A DNA stretch of 64,000 nucleotides from Fodinibacter sp038258215 (lineage in GTDB: Bacteria; Actinomycetota; Actinomycetes; Actinomycetales; Dermatophilaceae): the NCBI GenBank assembly GCA_038258215.1, contig JBBSQC010000018.1, positions 1-64,000 on the forward strand. The letters run 5' to 3'. Each line of letters begins with the position of its first letter. Within the stretch, counting starts at the first letter, position 1. This document shows, piece by piece, positions 42,164 through 52,402 of the stretch. A program made the position numbers and the translations under genes. The notes below the pieces were generated by a model. That model was not told the DNA's origin. It did no database searches and saw nothing but the letters and a program-made list of their open reading frames with translations.

Positions 42164-43645
42164 TCAGGGGAAGGGCCAAGTGTGGACCGGCTCGTTGGTG
42201 CCCATGTGCTGCACGTAGAGCTCGAGCATCCGGCGCAGCGCCTCGCGGCGGTCGCACCCGGAGTCCTCGAAGGTCTGCACCGCGCGGGTGGACCAGACCG
42301 CTCCGTTGACGCCGGTGGTGGCCCGCCCCTCGATCACCCCGAGGAAGCGCTCCCGCACCGCGTCGGACACCCCCCACTGCCGCAGCCCCTCGTGCGCGAG
42401 GGGCAGCAGGTGGCGCAGCACCAGCTCGTCGGCGCTGACCTCACCGAAACCGGGCCAGTAGAGCCGGGCGTCGATGCCGTCGCGCGCAGCCCGCTGGAAG
42501 TTCTCGTCGCAGGCGGCGAAGCTCATCTTGGTCCAGACGGGCCGCTCCTCGTGCGCGAGCATGCGGATGGCGCCGTAGTAGAAGGCGGCGTTGGCCAGGA
42601 CGTCGACGATGGTCGGCCCGGCCGGCAGGACCCGGTTCTCGACGCGCAGGTGGGGGATGCCGTTGGGGATGTCGTAGATCGGTCGGTTCCACCGGTAGAC
42701 GGTGCCGTTGTGCAGCCGGAGCTCGGCGAGGTCTGGTGCGATCCCGGCCTCCAGCTTGGCCATCGGGTCCTCGTCGGTCGTCTCGGCGAGCAGTGCCGGG
42801 AAGTAGCGGACGTTCTCCTCGAACAGGTCGAAGATGGAGGTGATCCAGCGCTCCCCGAAGAACACACGAGGTCGCACGCCCTGGTTCTTCAGCTCGATGG
42901 GCCGCGTGTCGGTGGCCTGCTTGAACAGCTCGATGCGGGTCTCGGCGTGCAGGCGCTTGCCGAAGAAGAACGGTGAGTTGGCGGCCAGGGCGACCTGCGG
43001 CGCCGAGAGGGCCTGGGCGGCGTTCCAGTGGGCCGCGAACTGCGAAGGAGCCACCTGGAGGTGCAGCTGCACCGACGTGCACGCCGACTCCGGGGCGATG
43101 GAGTCGCAGTAGGTGGCCACCCGCTCCCCCGTGGGGCCCTCGATGTCGAGGTAGATGTCCTCGCCGCGGGCCACGAAGATCGAGTCGTTGAGGGCGGTGT
43201 ACCGGTTGTTCTTGCTGATCCACTCACCCTCGTAGTGCTCCGGCATGATCGTCGGCAGGATGCCGATCGCCACCAGCGTCGAGCCCACCTCCGCCGCCGC
43301 CTTGTCAGCCTTGTTGAGGCTCTCGCGCAGCTCACCCTCCAGCTCGATGGCGCTGTCACCGGGCAGCGGGCGGGGTGCGACGTTGAGCTCGATGTTGTAC
43401 TGCGCGAGCTCGGTCTGGTAGTCCTCGTCGGCGATCGCCTCGAGCACCGTGGCGTTGTGGAAGTGCGGCTGCTGCTGGTCGTCGACGAGGTTCAGCTCGA
43501 TCTCCAGACCGGTCATCGGACGGTCGAACTCGAACGAGCTCTGGTTGAGCATCCGCTCGAACACGTCGAGGTCCTGGCGGACCTTCTCCCGGTAGCGCTG
43601 ACGCTGCTCGCGGCTGTAGCTCTGTGCGTTGACCTCGACACCCAT
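42164..43645 (-). CDS. glutamate-cysteine ligase-like (GCS2) protein
   Basis: 493 aa. Carboxylate-amine/thiol ligase of the GCS2 family: MTGLEIELNLVDDQQQPHFH near residue 45, YNIELNVAPRPL (about 83), STLVAIGILPTIMPEHY (about 118), YTALNDSIFVARGED and TSVQLHLQV. These place Glu/Asn metal-ATP ligands as in the family. Actinobacteria usually make mycothiol, or in some lines ergothioneine, rather than glutathione, so the true substrate may be another gamma-glutamyl conjugate. The start is ATG 43645, inside a slightly longer open frame. It is divergent from sbcD, 92 bp apart. Confidence 0.85.
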   Translation of the reverse strand: MGVEVNAQSYSREQRQRYREKVRQDLDVFERMLNQSSFEFDRPMTGLEIELNLVDDQQQPHFHNATVLEAIADEDYQTELAQYNIELNVAPRPLPGDSAIELEGELRESLNKADKAAAEVGSTLVAIGILPTIMPEHYEGEWISKNNRYTALNDSIFVARGEDIYLDIEGPTGERVATYCDSIAPESACTSVQLHLQVAPSQFAAHWNAAQALSAPQVALAANSPFFFGKRLHAETRIELFKQATDTRPIELKNQGVRPRVFFGERWITSIFDLFEENVRYFPALLAETTDEDPMAKLEAGIAPDLAELRLHNGTVYRWNRPIYDIPNGIPHLRVENRVLPAGPTIVDVLANAAFYYGAIRMLAHEERPVWTKMSFAACDENFQRAARDGIDARLYWPGFGEVSADELVLRHLLPLAHEGLRQWGVSDAVRERFLGVIEGRATTGVNGAVWSTRAVQTFEDSGCDRREALRRMLELYVQHMGTNEPVHTWPFP

Positions 43646-43725
43646 GGCGCAAACCAACCACATCGCGACGAGCGGCGAAACCCATGACCCGCGTTTCGGT
43701 CCGGAGGGTTGTCGGTGCTCTCTCC

Positions 43726-43731
43726 TAGCGT
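43726..43731 (+). promoter_or_regulatory. -10 box of leaderless sbcDC promoter
   Basis: TAGCGT, then GGTGGT (6 nt), then the GTG of sbcD at 43738. Confidence 0.55.
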
Positions 43732-43737
43732 GGTGGT

Positions 43738-44919
43738 GTGCGCATGATCCACACCTCCGACTGGCACCTGGGCAGGTCCTTCCACCAGGTCGGGCTCCTC
43801 GGCGCCCAGGCCGACTACCTGGACCACCTCGTAGAGGTCGTGGGCGAGGAGTCGGTCGACGCCGTGGTCGTCAGCGGCGACGTCTACGACCGGGCCATGC
43901 CCGCACCCGACACCGTCGACCTGCTGTCCGAGACCCTCGCGCGGCTCGTCGACGCCGGTGCCGCCGTCGTGCTCTCCAGCGGCAACCACGACTCGGCGAT
44001 CCGGCTCGGCTTCGCGGCCCCCCTGCTGGAGCGCGCCGGTCTGCACATCCGGTCCTCGGTCTCCTCCGTCGGGCGCCCGGTCCTCATCGGTGGCACCGCC
44101 ATCTACCCCATCCCCTACCTCGAGCCCGCGCTGGCGGCCGAACCCCTCGGGGCCGCCGAGCGCACCCATGCCGGGGTGCTGCGGGCGGCGATGGGCCGGG
44201 TCCGCGCCGACGTCGCCGAGCGCGGTGGGCGCAGCGTCGTCATGGCTCATGCCTTCGTCACCGGTGGGGCCACCAGCGAGTCCGAGCGCGACATCTCGGT
44301 GGGTGGAGTCTCCGCGGTTCCGCCCGAGGTCTTCGAGGGCGTCGACTACACCGCGCTCGGCCACCTCCACGGTCGGCAGGAGGTCGCGCCCCTGGTCCGC
44401 TACAGCGGGTCGCCGGTGGCGATGTCCTTCTCCGAGTGGCGCCACCGCAAGGGCAGCCTCCTGGTCGACCTCTCCGGTGAGCGTGCGGTCGTCGAGCAGG
44501 TCGACGCCCCCGTGACCAGGGCTCTGGCTGTCCTGCGGGGGTCCCTCGAGCAGCTCCTGGCCGACCCCGCGCACCGCGACGCCGAGTCCGCCTGGTGCCA
44601 GGTGACCCTCACCGACGCCCCGCGCCCCCTCGGCGCCATGGACCGGGTCCGCCGCCGCTTCCCGCACACCCTGGAGCTGCGTTTCGACCCGGACGTCGGC
44701 AGTGTCCCACTGCACCGGTATGCCGCGCCGCCGACCAGCAGGGCTGCGGTCGACGTGTGCTGTGACTTCCTCGCCCACGTCCGGTCGGGGCGGCCGGCAT
44801 CCGAGGACGAGAGGTCGCTGCTCGCCGAGGCCCACGAGGCCTCCCGGCTGGCCCGGCGAGGTGCCGACGACGAGGGGTCGGTCCGCCTGGACCGCCACGA
44901 CGACGTGGGTGCCGCGTGA
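43738..44919 (+). CDS. sbcD: exonuclease subunit SbcD
   Basis: 393 aa. Calcineurin-like Mn2+ nuclease subunit of the SbcCD (Mre11-Rad50-like) complex, which opens hairpins and processes blocked DNA ends. The metal motifs are in order: HTSDWHLGRSF (D8, H10), VVVSGDVYDRA (about 45), LSSGNHDSA (about 83), MAHAFVTGG (about 172) and ALGHLHGRQE (about 208). The GTG at 43738 is chosen from the -10 distance. The stop overlaps the sbcC GTG by 4 nt, ensuring paired synthesis. Confidence 0.96.
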   Translation: MRMIHTSDWHLGRSFHQVGLLGAQADYLDHLVEVVGEESVDAVVVSGDVYDRAMPAPDTVDLLSETLARLVDAGAAVVLSSGNHDSAIRLGFAAPLLERAGLHIRSSVSSVGRPVLIGGTAIYPIPYLEPALAAEPLGAAERTHAGVLRAAMGRVRADVAERGGRSVVMAHAFVTGGATSESERDISVGGVSAVPPEVFEGVDYTALGHLHGRQEVAPLVRYSGSPVAMSFSEWRHRKGSLLVDLSGERAVVEQVDAPVTRALAVLRGSLEQLLADPAHRDAESAWCQVTLTDAPRPLGAMDRVRRRFPHTLELRFDPDVGSVPLHRYAAPPTSRAAVDVCCDFLAHVRSGRPASEDERSLLAEAHEASRLARRGADDEGSVRLDRHDDVGAA

Positions 44920-47900
44920 GGGTCCACCGCCTGCGGATCGAGGCCTTCGGGCCGTTCCCCGGCATCGTCGACCTCGATGTCGACGCGCTCTCCGCCGAAG
45001 GGCTCTTCCTCATCCACGGGCCGACGGGTTCCGGCAAGACGAGCCTGCTCGACGCCATCTGCTTCGCCCTGTACGCCGACGTGCCGGGTGCCCGCTCGAA
45101 GAAGGGGCTGCGCAGCGACCACTCGCCCGGTGACGCCGTTCCGCGCGTCACTCTCGAGCTCACCGTGGGTGGCCGCCGACTGCGCCTCACCCGCTCGCCG
45201 GGATTCGACCGGCCCAAGAAGCGCGGCACCGGCGTGACCCCCGTGCAGGCCAGTGTGTCGCTGGAGGAGCGCCTCGGCTCGGCGTGGGTGGTCCGCAGCA
45301 CCCGAAACGACGAGGTGGCCGACCTCGTCAAGGACGTCATGGGGATGGGCATGGCCCAGTTCTCCAGCGTGGTCATGCTTCCGCAGGGCGACTTCGCGAC
45401 CTTTCTGCGGGCTTCCCCCGATGATCGCCGAGCGATGCTCGAGCGGCTCTTCGACATCACCGAGTACCGCGACATCGAGGACTGGCTCGCGCAGGCCCGC
45501 AGGGCAGCCGCTGTCGACCTCGAACGCGCCGGCACCGTGCTCGACGGCACCATCGCCCGCGTCGAGGACGTGCTCGCCGATGCCGGGCTGGCTGCGCCCG
45601 CGCCCGTGCCCGAGTCGCTCGCCGACCTCCCTCCGGAGTCCGTCTCCGAGCAGCTTGCTCTCCTGCTCGTGGCCCTCGATGCGCGGGTGTCCACGACGAT
45701 GGCCACCTATGACGAGGCCGTCGGCGCGGAGCAGCTGGCCGGGGACCTCCTGGACCGGGGCCGAGTCCTGGCCGCGCTGCGCTCGAGGGGTGAGCTGGCC
45801 CGACAGGAGCTCGCCGAGGTACGGGTCGCCGGTGCCGAACACGAGGCACGGGTGCAGACGGTCGCGGCGGCCGAGCGCGCTGCCGGTGCGCAGGGCCACC
45901 TGAGCGCTTGCTCCCGCAACACCAGCGACCTGGAGGTCGCCCGTGAGCAGGTCTGCTCGACGCAGGCGTCCCTCGGAGCTCTCTCGGTCGATGTTCCTGC
46001 GGACGACCAGGTGGCGGCCACCGTCCGGGCCCTCCACGACCGCGACGAGACGGTCCTCGCCCTGCGCCAGGGCGCCGAGGCGGCCACGGCGCGCGCGGTG
46101 CACGTCGCCCGCCTCGAGGCCCGGGCAACCGCCCTCGAGCTCGAAGAGCACGAGGGTGCCGTCCGCCTCGAGCAGGCTGAGCAGGTCAGGCAGGGACTCC
46201 AGGCGGAGGTCGAGTCGCTGGCCGCGGATGCTGCCGGCGTCGCCGAGCGCACTCTTCGCCTGGACGCCGCTCGCGACGACGTGGCCCGCCTCGAGGTGGC
46301 TGACACCGCGCTCGCTGCCGTCGCCGCGCTGATCCCTGAGCGTGACGCGCTGCGCACCATCGCACTCGACCGCCGCCAGGACCTGCTCGACCTCAGGCAA
46401 CGACGCCTCGACGGGATGGCCGGCGAGCTCGCACGGTCCCTCGCCGCCGGCGAGCCGTGCCCGGTCTGCGGATCCGCGGAGCACCCCGAGCCCGCCCGCA
46501 CCGCCGGCCCGGTCGGCCCCGAGGACCTCAGCGAGGCCGAGGTCCGGCTCGAGATGGCCGAGCAGGCTCATCGAGCCCTCCACGACGCGGTGGAGGCTCA
46601 CCGCCACCGGTCCGAGACGCTGCGGACCACCCTGCACTGCACCGATCGAGCCGTGCTCGCCGCCGCCGTGCTCGAGGCCGAGCGATCCCTCGTCACCGCC
46701 CGCGCGGCCGAGGCCGGTCACCGGGTGGCCACGGGTGCCCTGGCGGCCCAGGCCGAGGAGGTCGCGAGCATCCGGCGGCGGAGGGCCACGGTCAGCGCCC
46801 TGTGCGAGTCGAACAGCGAGCAGCGTGCCCTCCTGGGGGCCGAGCACGTCGCCGCCACCAGCCACATCGAGGGTCTCCGGGCCCGTCACGCGTCCTGTCC
46901 GTGCGGGGCGGGCACGCCCGACGCGCACACGGCCGTCGGTGGGCTCCTCCGGGAGCTCGAGTCCCGGATCGAGGGCCTCATTGCCGCACGTCGGCGCAGC
47001 GCGGAGGCCGACGACGACCTCCGCGCCGCCCTGGACGACGCAGGATTCGACGACGCCGACCACGCCCGGGCGCTCACCCTCTCCCCCGAGGTCCTGGCCC
47101 GGGAGCGCGACCTCGTCACGGCCCACCGCGACCGCTTGGCCGCTGCCCGGGCCGTCGCGTCCGACCCCGGGGTGCGTGCCGCGCTGGGGGGCCGCGCACC
47201 GGACCTGGCGGCACTGGGCGAGGCCGCGCAGAACGCCCGCGAGCAGCTGCTCACGGCCCGCACCGCGCAGGACGACGCCGAGCGCACGCGGCGCTCCTTG
47301 GTGCGCCTGCTCCCCCTCGTCGCCGAGCACAGCGCCACCGTCGTGGCCGCGGCCGTCCGCGACGCCCGGGTGCGTGAGGTCGCCGACACCACCGGTGGCA
47401 TCGGGGTCGACAACACCCTCCGGATGCGCCTGACGTCGTTCGTCCTCGCGGCCCGGCTGGAGAAGGTCGCCTCCCTCGCCAACGAGCGGCTCGCCGTCAT
47501 GGGTGGTGGCCGCTTCCAGCTGGAGCACTCCGACGACCTGGCGGCCCGTGGAGCGCGGTCTGGGCTGGGGTTGCGGGTGCTGGACCAGTGGACCGGGCGC
47601 ACCCGCGACACCGCGACGCTCTCCGGTGGTGAGTCCTTCATGGCCTCCCTCGCCCTGGCGCTGGGGCTGGCCGACGCGGTCCGCGAGGAGGCCGGGGGGA
47701 TCGACCTCGGGACCCTCTTCGTCGACGAGGGCTTCGGCACCCTCGACGACGACAGCCTGGAGCAGGTGGTCACCGTGCTCGACGGCCTCCGCGAGGGGGG
47801 CCGGGCCGTCGGCGTCGTGAGCCACGTCGCCGACCTGCGGGCCCGGGTCACCCACCAGGCGGTCGTCACCAAGGGCGCATCGGGGAGCACCGTCGAGGTC

Positions 47901-47933
47901 CGCTGCGGCGCCGGTGCCGAGCCGGCGGCCTGA
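44916..47933 (+). CDS. sbcC: exonuclease subunit SbcC
   Basis: 1005 aa SMC-like ATPase. The Walker A box GPTGSGKTSLLDA lies at residues 35-47 and the Q-loop VVMLPQGDFATFLRASP near 152. Two long coiled coils (about 190-500 and 530-840) flank the zinc hook CPVC (about 514-517), which joins two complexes. The C-terminal half has the signature LSGGESFMASLALALGLAD (about 905) and the Walker B segment GTLFVDEGFGTLD (about 930). A second CxC-type pair (CPCGAG) near 662 in the coiled coil is unusual. It is coupled to sbcD and faces gcvP, 9 bp away. Confidence 0.96.
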   Translation: MRVHRLRIEAFGPFPGIVDLDVDALSAEGLFLIHGPTGSGKTSLLDAICFALYADVPGARSKKGLRSDHSPGDAVPRVTLELTVGGRRLRLTRSPGFDRPKKRGTGVTPVQASVSLEERLGSAWVVRSTRNDEVADLVKDVMGMGMAQFSSVVMLPQGDFATFLRASPDDRRAMLERLFDITEYRDIEDWLAQARRAAAVDLERAGTVLDGTIARVEDVLADAGLAAPAPVPESLADLPPESVSEQLALLLVALDARVSTTMATYDEAVGAEQLAGDLLDRGRVLAALRSRGELARQELAEVRVAGAEHEARVQTVAAAERAAGAQGHLSACSRNTSDLEVAREQVCSTQASLGALSVDVPADDQVAATVRALHDRDETVLALRQGAEAATARAVHVARLEARATALELEEHEGAVRLEQAEQVRQGLQAEVESLAADAAGVAERTLRLDAARDDVARLEVADTALAAVAALIPERDALRTIALDRRQDLLDLRQRRLDGMAGELARSLAAGEPCPVCGSAEHPEPARTAGPVGPEDLSEAEVRLEMAEQAHRALHDAVEAHRHRSETLRTTLHCTDRAVLAAAVLEAERSLVTARAAEAGHRVATGALAAQAEEVASIRRRRATVSALCESNSEQRALLGAEHVAATSHIEGLRARHASCPCGAGTPDAHTAVGGLLRELESRIEGLIAARRRSAEADDDLRAALDDAGFDDADHARALTLSPEVLARERDLVTAHRDRLAAARAVASDPGVRAALGGRAPDLAALGEAAQNAREQLLTARTAQDDAERTRRSLVRLLPLVAEHSATVVAAAVRDARVREVADTTGGIGVDNTLRMRLTSFVLAARLEKVASLANERLAVMGGGRFQLEHSDDLAARGARSGLGLRVLDQWTGRTRDTATLSGGESFMASLALALGLADAVREEAGGIDLGTLFVDEGFGTLDDDSLEQVVTVLDGLREGGRAVGVVSHVADLRARVTHQAVVTKGASGSTVEVRCGAGAEPAA

Positions 47934-47942
47934 GGGAAAAGG

Positions 47943-50825
47943 TCAGTCCTCGAACGCCTCCGGCGCCGGGCAGGAGCACACCAGGTGGCGATCGCCGTAG
48001 GCCCCGTCGATCCGGCGAACCGGGGGCCAGTACTTCGACAGCGGGTCGACTCCGGTCGGGAATGCGGCAGTCGCCCGGTCGTAGCTCGCGGTCCAGTCCC
48101 CGACCAACGACACCGCGGTGTGCGGCGCGCCGCGCAGGACGCTGTCCGCTGCCGTCACCGCTCCGGACCCGACGACGGCGATCTCCTCGCGGATGGCGAT
48201 CATGGCGTCGCAGAACCGGTCCAGCTCATCCTTGTCCTCGCTCTCGGTCGGCTCCACCATGAGGGTCCCCGCCACCGGGAACGACATCGTCGGTGCGTGG
48301 AAGCCGTAGTCCACGAGGCGCTTGGCGACGTCGTCCACCGTGACCCCGGTCTCCTTGGTGATCCCTCGGAGGTCCAGGATGCACTCGTGGGCGACCAGCC
48401 CACCGGCCCCGGAGTACAGCACGGGATAGTGATCGCGCAGCCGAGCCGCGACGTAGTTCGCGCCGAGCACCGCCACCTGGGTGGCACGGCGCAGCCCAGC
48501 ACCGCCCATGAGCCGCACGTACGCCCAGGAGATCGGGAGGATGCTCGCCGAGCCGTAGGGCGCCCCGGAGACCGGACCGATCCCGCCCTCGGGGCCGGCC
48601 TGGGGGTCCAGCGGGTGGTTCGGCAGGTGCGGTGCGAGGTGCGCACGCACGCCAACCGGACCGACGCCGGGGCCCCCACCGCCGTGGGGGATGCAGAAGG
48701 TCTTGTGCAGGTTGAGGTGCGAGACGTCGGCGCCGAACCGGCCCGGTCGGGCCACGCCCACCAGCGCGTTGAGGTTCGCGCCGTCGACGTAGACCTGGCC
48801 CCCGGCGTCATGCACCAGGGCACACAGCTCGGTGATGGTGTCCTCGAAGACACCGTGTGTCGAGGGGTAGGTGACCATGATCGCCGCGAGGGTGTCGCGG
48901 TGCTCGTCGACCTTCGAGCGCAGGTCGTCCATGTCGACGTTGCCGCTGGTGGGGTCGGTCTTGACGACGACGACCCTCAGCCCGGCCATCACCGCGCTCG
49001 CGGCGTTGGTGCCGTGGGCGCTGGACGGGATGAGGCAGACGGTGCGCTGGTCGTCCCCCCGGGAACGGTGGTAGGCGGCGATGGCCAGCAGCCCGGCGAG
49101 CTCCCCCTGTGACCCGGCGTTGGGCTGGAGGGAGACGGCGTCGTAGCCGGTGATCTCGCAGAGCCAGCCGGACAGCTCGTCGACCAGGCCGCGGATGCCC
49201 TTGGTCTGCTCCAACGGCGCGAAGGGGTGCGCGTCCGCGAACTCGGGCCAGGTGACGGCGATCATCTCGGTCGTCGCGTTGAGCTTCATCGTGCACGACC
49301 CGAGCGGGATCATCCCCCGGTCGAGGGCGAAGTCGCGGTCCGAGAGCCGGCGCAGGTAGCGGAGCATGGCCGTCTCGGAGTGGTGGGACGAGAACACCGG
49401 ATGGGTGAGGTAGTCCGAGGTCCGCACGAGCGGCTCGGGCCAGGCCGGGGCGACCACCTTCACGGACTCCGGGGCCGGGACCCCGAAACCACGGGCGACC
49501 CGGCCGAGGTCGACCAGGCCGGTGGTCTCGTCGACGCTGACCTGCACGGTGTCGTCATCGACGCGCCACAGGTTGACCCCCGCGGCGAGGGCCCCGGCGA
49601 GAACCTCGTCGGCCCGACCGGGCACGCTCACCCGCACCGTGTCGAACACCGGCCCCTGCGACACGTCGAGACCGCCGGCCCGCAGCGCCTCGGCCAGCGC
49701 GGTGGCGTGGGCGTGCACCTGCAGCGCGATCGCCCGCAACCCGGCCGGGCCGTGGTAGACGGCATACATGCTGGCCATGACGGCGAGGAGCACCTGGGCG
49801 GTACAGATGTTGGAGGTGGCCTTCTCCCGGCGGATGTGCTGCTCGCGGGTCTGGAGGGCCAGGCGGTATGCCGGCGCACCGGTGGCGTCGACCGACACGC
49901 CGACGAGGCGGCCGGGCATGGTGCGCTCCAGCCCCGGGCGCACGCTCATGTATCCGGCGTGCGGCCCGCCGAAGCCGATCGGGACACCGAAGCGCTGCGT
50001 GGTGCCGACCGCGACATCGGCACCCCACTCCCCCGGCGGCGTGGCCAGGGTCAGCGCGAGGAGGTCGGCGACCGCGGCGACGAGGGCACCGGACTCGTGG
50101 GCCGCGCTGGTCAGCTCTCGCAGGTCGTGCAGGGCACCGTCCATGGCCGGGAACTGGACGAGGACGCCGAAGACGTCGGCCCCGCCCGCGGCATCCCGAA
50201 GAGCCTCCGGCGAGTCGACCCCGGCGAGGTCGGCCACGACGACCGCGATGCCGAGTGGGACGGCCCGGGTGCGCAGGACCCCGAGCGTCTGCGGGAACGT
50301 CTCGGAGTCGACGAGCAGGACCGAGCCCGCTGGGGCCTTGGAGGAGCGACGCATGAGCGTCATGGCCTCGGCCGCCGCCGTGGCCTCGTCGAGCAGGGAC
50401 GCACCGGCGATGGGCAGGCCGGTGAGGTCGCTCACGACGGTCTGGAAGTTCAGCAGCGCCTCGAGGCGGCCCTGCGAGATCTCCGGCTGGTAAGGGGTGT
50501 AGGCGGTGTACCACGCGGGGTTCTCGAGCACGTTGCGCTGGATCACCGTCGGCGTCAGCGTGCCGTAGTAGCCCATCCCGATCATCGTGGTGACCCGTCG
50601 GTTGCGGGCCGCCACCTCCCGCAGCTCGGCGAGCACGGCGGTCTCGGACGACGCGGGCTGGATGTCGAGCAGGCCATTGTCGCGGATGCCGCCCGGCACG
50701 GCGTGGTCGATCAGGTCCTCAAGGGAGCTCCGACCGACGACGGCGAGCATCCGCTCGATGTCGACCTCACGGGGTCCGATGTGGCGTGCGGCGAAGGCCG
50801 GCAGGTCGGCGGGGGTGGTGCTCAC
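47943..50825 (-). CDS. gcvP: glycine dehydrogenase (P-protein), single-chain
   Basis: 960 aa, the fused alpha-beta form. PLP enzyme that decarboxylates glycine and passes the aminomethyl group to the lipoyl arm of GcvH. Landmarks: FAARHIGPREVDIERML at the N-terminus, MGYYGTLTPTVIQRN (about 88), and the PLP-lysine site HLNLHKTFCIPHGGGGPG (about 705). The true start is GTG 50825 with GAGGAGC 5 nt upstream; the open frame upstream is only the riboswitch read as protein. Expression is controlled by a glycine riboswitch. GcvH lies 3 kb further along the same strand; GcvT is not in the window. Confidence 0.97.
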   Translation of the reverse strand: MSTTPADLPAFAARHIGPREVDIERMLAVVGRSSLEDLIDHAVPGGIRDNGLLDIQPASSETAVLAELREVAARNRRVTTMIGMGYYGTLTPTVIQRNVLENPAWYTAYTPYQPEISQGRLEALLNFQTVVSDLTGLPIAGASLLDEATAAAEAMTLMRRSSKAPAGSVLLVDSETFPQTLGVLRTRAVPLGIAVVVADLAGVDSPEALRDAAGGADVFGVLVQFPAMDGALHDLRELTSAAHESGALVAAVADLLALTLATPPGEWGADVAVGTTQRFGVPIGFGGPHAGYMSVRPGLERTMPGRLVGVSVDATGAPAYRLALQTREQHIRREKATSNICTAQVLLAVMASMYAVYHGPAGLRAIALQVHAHATALAEALRAGGLDVSQGPVFDTVRVSVPGRADEVLAGALAAGVNLWRVDDDTVQVSVDETTGLVDLGRVARGFGVPAPESVKVVAPAWPEPLVRTSDYLTHPVFSSHHSETAMLRYLRRLSDRDFALDRGMIPLGSCTMKLNATTEMIAVTWPEFADAHPFAPLEQTKGIRGLVDELSGWLCEITGYDAVSLQPNAGSQGELAGLLAIAAYHRSRGDDQRTVCLIPSSAHGTNAASAVMAGLRVVVVKTDPTSGNVDMDDLRSKVDEHRDTLAAIMVTYPSTHGVFEDTITELCALVHDAGGQVYVDGANLNALVGVARPGRFGADVSHLNLHKTFCIPHGGGGPGVGPVGVRAHLAPHLPNHPLDPQAGPEGGIGPVSGAPYGSASILPISWAYVRLMGGAGLRRATQVAVLGANYVAARLRDHYPVLYSGAGGLVAHECILDLRGITKETGVTVDDVAKRLVDYGFHAPTMSFPVAGTLMVEPTESEDKDELDRFCDAMIAIREEIAVVGSGAVTAADSVLRGAPHTAVSLVGDWTASYDRATAAFPTGVDPLSKYWPPVRRIDGAYGDRHLVCSCPAPEAFED

Positions 50826-50891
50826 GATGCTCCTCGGGGCAGACGACGTCGACGTCTCCCCCTCTGTCGCACCCGGTGCTGGGCCCGGCTG

Positions 50892-50990
50892 TCTCAGAGG
50901 TGCCTGTTCCGTGTGGTCCCTTGCGCCTGAGAGGTTCCGGGGAGGTTGCCCCTTCGGCGCCTCGTCAGGCTGCGACGAGGACTCTCCCAC
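50892..50990 (-). ncRNA. glycine riboswitch (single aptamer)
   Basis: On the minus strand: GGGAGAGTCC at the 5' side, GGCGCCGAAGGGGCAACC and CCTCTCAGGCGCAAGGGACC in the core, and a closing CCTCTGAGA. These are the conserved parts of a glycine aptamer. I see one aptamer rather than the usual tandem pair. About 65 nt follow before the gcvP start. Glycine binding would switch on gcvP, as known for this class. Confidence 0.92.
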
Positions 50991-51010
50991 ATGGTGTGAG
51001 CGGCACGGTC

Positions 51011-51016
51011 AATCTA
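51011..51016 (-). promoter_or_regulatory. -10 box of the riboswitch-gcvP promoter
   Basis: TAGATT on the minus strand, 20 nt before the first conserved riboswitch helix. Transcription would begin near 51004. Confidence 0.5.
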
Positions 51017-51089
51017 GCAGGACCAACCGGCGCGACCCGTTCCCGAGCCCCGAGCCGTGACGGGCCCGGAGGCCGTGGGGCGGACGGAG

Positions 51090-51721
<632 letters not shown>

Positions 51722-51725
<4 letters not shown>

Positions 51726-51770
51726 CCGTGTCACCTCGGCGGCCACTGGCGTGGCCCGTGTGACGGATGT
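51722..51770. promoter_or_regulatory. nested inverted repeat over the merR leader
   Basis: Outer arms ACATCCGT (51722-51729) and ACGGATGT (51763-51770); inner arms GGCCAC/GTGGCC (51741-51756) with a 4-nt loop. The repeat lies between the proposed start point and the start codon, with the ATG inside the left arm. Confidence 0.5.
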
Positions 51771-51860
51771 GACGTTAGAGGCTGGTGGGACGTCGGTCAA
51801 CGACCATGCCCCCTCGGGGAGCGCGTGTCGTCGAGAGCCGCCTGTACCCTCAACCTATAG

Positions 51861-52370
51861 TCAAGGGTGAGGGTGGCTCTCGGGGCCGGCCTCGGTGTCG
51901 AAGTCGTCGGCGGAGACATGGTCGAGGAAGTCCTTGAACTTCTCGACCTCGTCGTCCTCGGTCTCGGCCATCTCCACGCCGGCCTCGGCCAGGAGTGCCT
52001 CGTCGGCCACGATGTCAGCCCCCGCCCGCAGCGCCAGGGCGATGGCGTCCGACGATCGGGACTCCACCACGGTCCCCCCACCCTCGACGCCCCCGTCGAT
52101 GTCGAGCTCGGCGTGGAACACACCCTCGCGCAGCTCGGTGATCCGCACCCGGGTGAGGGCGTGACCGAGGGCGTCGATGGTGTTCTTCAGCAGGTCGTGG
52201 GTCAGTGGCCGTGGGGGCACCACCCCCTGCTGCGCGTAGGCGATCGCCGTCGCCTCGGCGGCGCCGATCCAGATCGGCAGGTAGCGATCACCGTCGCGCT
52301 CGCGCAGCAGCACGATCGGCTGGTTGGTGGGCATCTCGACCCGCACGCCGAGGACGTCCAAGAGCTTCAC
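51861..52370 (-). CDS. bifunctional nuclease family (DUF151) protein, Rv1829-like
   Basis: 169 aa. DUF151 pattern: VKLLDVLGVRVEMPTNQPIV at the start, YLPIWIGAAEATAIAYAQQG (about 40-60), and SSDAIALALRAGADIVADEA (about 110). The family is known for nuclease activity in plants and is universal in actinobacteria, where the role is not clear. The acidic C-terminus (ETEDDEVEKFKDFLDHVSAD) is typical. The GTG at 52370 lies 6 nt after TACGGT. It is part of the conserved block between the two MerR genes. Confidence 0.92.
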   Translation of the reverse strand: MKLLDVLGVRVEMPTNQPIVLLRERDGDRYLPIWIGAAEATAIAYAQQGVVPPRPLTHDLLKNTIDALGHALTRVRITELREGVFHAELDIDGGVEGGGTVVESRSSDAIALALRAGADIVADEALLAEAGVEMAETEDDEVEKFKDFLDHVSADDFDTEAGPESHPHP

Positions 52371-52376
52371 GGTGCC

Positions 52377-52382
52377 ACCGTA
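52377..52382 (-). promoter_or_regulatory. -10 box of leaderless DUF151 gene promoter
   Basis: TACGGT, then GGCACC (6 nt), then the GTG at 52370. Confidence 0.52.
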
Positions 52383-52402
52383 CCCCGAGGCTGCACCACC
52401 GG

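Noticed and set aside
50826..50990. N-terminal extension of the gcvP reading frame (MGESSSQPDEAPKG...).
   Set aside because: This stretch is the glycine riboswitch and leader; GTG 50825 has a good ribosome-binding site and gives the normal N-terminus.
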